A DNA stretch of 7,068 nt, from assembly GCA_030146605.1 (NCBI GenBank), contig JASLBO010000199.1, positions 1 to 7,068 of the forward strand, read 5' to 3'. Of this stretch, positions 6,358 to 7,068 are shown in pieces; position 1 is the first letter of the stretch; every line of letters starts with the position of its first letter. Source of the DNA: Sphingomonas sp. GTDB taxonomy: Bacteria > Pseudomonadota > Alphaproteobacteria > Sphingomonadales > Sphingomonadaceae. The translations under genes and the position numbers were made by a program. The notes under the pieces are model-generated. The model was not told the origin of the DNA. It was given only the letters and a program-made list of their open reading frames with translations, and ran no database searches.

Positions 6358-7068
6358 TCAATGCAGTGCGGAGGAGCGTTCGTTGGCCCGAACCGGCATT
6401 GGAGCTCGACGCTGCCGGTCGGCGGTTACCGTGAAGCGGGCGGCATGGTCGGCGAGTCCGGCGACTTCGCTGGTCAGGCTCCGCGCCGCTGCCGAAGTTT
6501 CTTCGACCATCGCGGCATTCTGCTGGGTCGACTGGTCCATCGTCGCGATCGCAACGCTGATCTCCGAGATCGCGGTCGACTGGGCCTGATTGTCCGATGC
6601 GATGTGGCCGAGCAATTGATGGACCTCGGCAACGTCGCTCGAGATGTTCATCAATGCGCCGTCGATTTTCTGCACCATCTCGACTGCGGCGACGACTTCA
6701 GTCTGGGTCGTGGTGAGCTGATCGCGGGCGCGGCCCGCTTCCTCTTCGGCGCGCATGGCCAGTGCCGAGACGAGATCGGCAACCACGGCGAAGCCGCGGC
6801 CCGCTTCGCCGGCGCGACCGGCTTCTACGGCGGCGTTCATTGCAAGAACCCGCGTCTGGAAGGCGATCTTGTCGAGCCCTTCGATGACCGAGTCGATGCC
6901 CTTGGCGCTGTCGGCGACGCGCGTCATCGAGCGGACCGCCGCATCGGTGATCGCGCGGCCGTCGGACACGCTGGTGATCGCCCCGTCGGCGCGGGTGACG
7001 GTGCGGCCGGCGGCTTCGGCCGTCACCTTGAGGCGCTGGTTCATCTGTGCGACGGCAGCGGAGGTCTG
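6358..7068 (-). CDS. Methyl-accepting chemotaxis protein, C-terminal signalling domain, 5'-truncated by window edge
   Basis: This is the cytoplasmic signalling part of a chemoreceptor, which controls the CheA kinase through CheW. The frame is open from the right edge to TGA at 6358-6360. The ATG at 7044 is internal, because codons QTSAAVAQ precede it without a stop, so the sensor and any HAMP and membrane segments lie outside. About 236 residues are visible. The conserved hairpin tip (6769-6867) begins [20 protein letters not shown] and continues [13 protein letters not shown]. It differs from the enterobacterial IAFQTNLLALNAAVEAARAG, with Arg replacing Asn and Gly replacing Ala. The C-terminal helix contains [10 protein letters not shown], an exact match to the usual methylation-site pattern (two small residues, two spacers, EE, two spacers, two small residues). 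The tail ends RSSALH with no NWETF-type CheR/CheB docking pentapeptide. It is convergent with the transporter and so not in its operon. The ligand is unknown. Confidence 0.93.
   Translation of the reverse strand, partial: QTSAAVAQMNQRLKVTAEAAGRTVTRADGAITSVSDGRAITDAAVRSMTRVADSAKGIDSVIEGLDKIAFQTRVLAMNAAVEAGRAGEAGRGFAVVADLVSALAMRAEEEAGRARDQLTTTQTEVVAAVEMVQKIDGALMNISSDVAEVHQLLGHIASDNQAQSTAISEISVAIATMDQSTQQNAAMVEETSAAARSLTSEVAGLADHAARFTVTADRQRRAPMPVRANERSSALH

Noticed and set aside
6358..7044. Chemotaxis protein as a complete short soluble protein starting at 7044
   Set aside because: The same frame stays open to the window edge with typical receptor coiled-coil residues, so the ATG is internal and the gene is cut by the window.

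Overview
This window looks like chromosomal DNA from a high-GC alphaproteobacterium, most probably a sphingomonad (Sphingomonas, Sphingopyxis, Novosphingobium or a relative). Three things point there: strong GC bias at third codon positions, a large TonB-dependent receptor with an AYA|QD signal-peptide end followed by an EIVVTA TonB box, and a chemotaxis-receptor tip of the [18 protein letters not shown] type. The genus call is inference from sequence style and not from a database match.

Layout, left to right. Positions 1-851 (+) hold the C-terminal two thirds of an acyl-CoA dehydrogenase that runs off the left edge. After 19 bases comes a second, divergent acyl-CoA dehydrogenase subunit (871-1941, +). 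A non-coding stretch of about 150 bases follows, with an 8-bp inverted repeat and a good sigma70-type promoter candidate (2014-2042). It leads into a 956-residue TonB-dependent outer-membrane receptor (2096-4966, +). A strong GC-rich hairpin (4972-4999) separates the receptor from an MFS transporter resembling the spinster-like family (5007-6320, +). A methyl-accepting chemotaxis protein, of which only the cytoplasmic signalling end is present, lies convergently on the minus strand (6358-7068) and runs off the right edge.

How the genes may work together (inference). The two dehydrogenase genes look like the alpha and beta chains of a heteromeric enzyme: the first keeps the N-terminal SEPGAGSD motif and a candidate catalytic Glu, while the second keeps the TRxQFG FAD-contact motif and lacks both. 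The receptor would bring a scarce or bulky substrate across the outer membrane, the MFS protein would move it (or a product) across the inner membrane, and the dehydrogenase would desaturate its CoA thioester. Such sets are common in sphingomonad loci for steroids, terpenoids, aromatic acids and similar hydrophobic carboxylates, but nothing here identifies the substrate. The chemotaxis receptor is probably an unrelated neighbour.

I see no mobile element, CRISPR array, tRNA, rRNA or clearly new system. The points most worth a second look are the complementary dehydrogenase pair, the paired cysteines of the receptor, and the hairpin that almost touches the transporter start codon.
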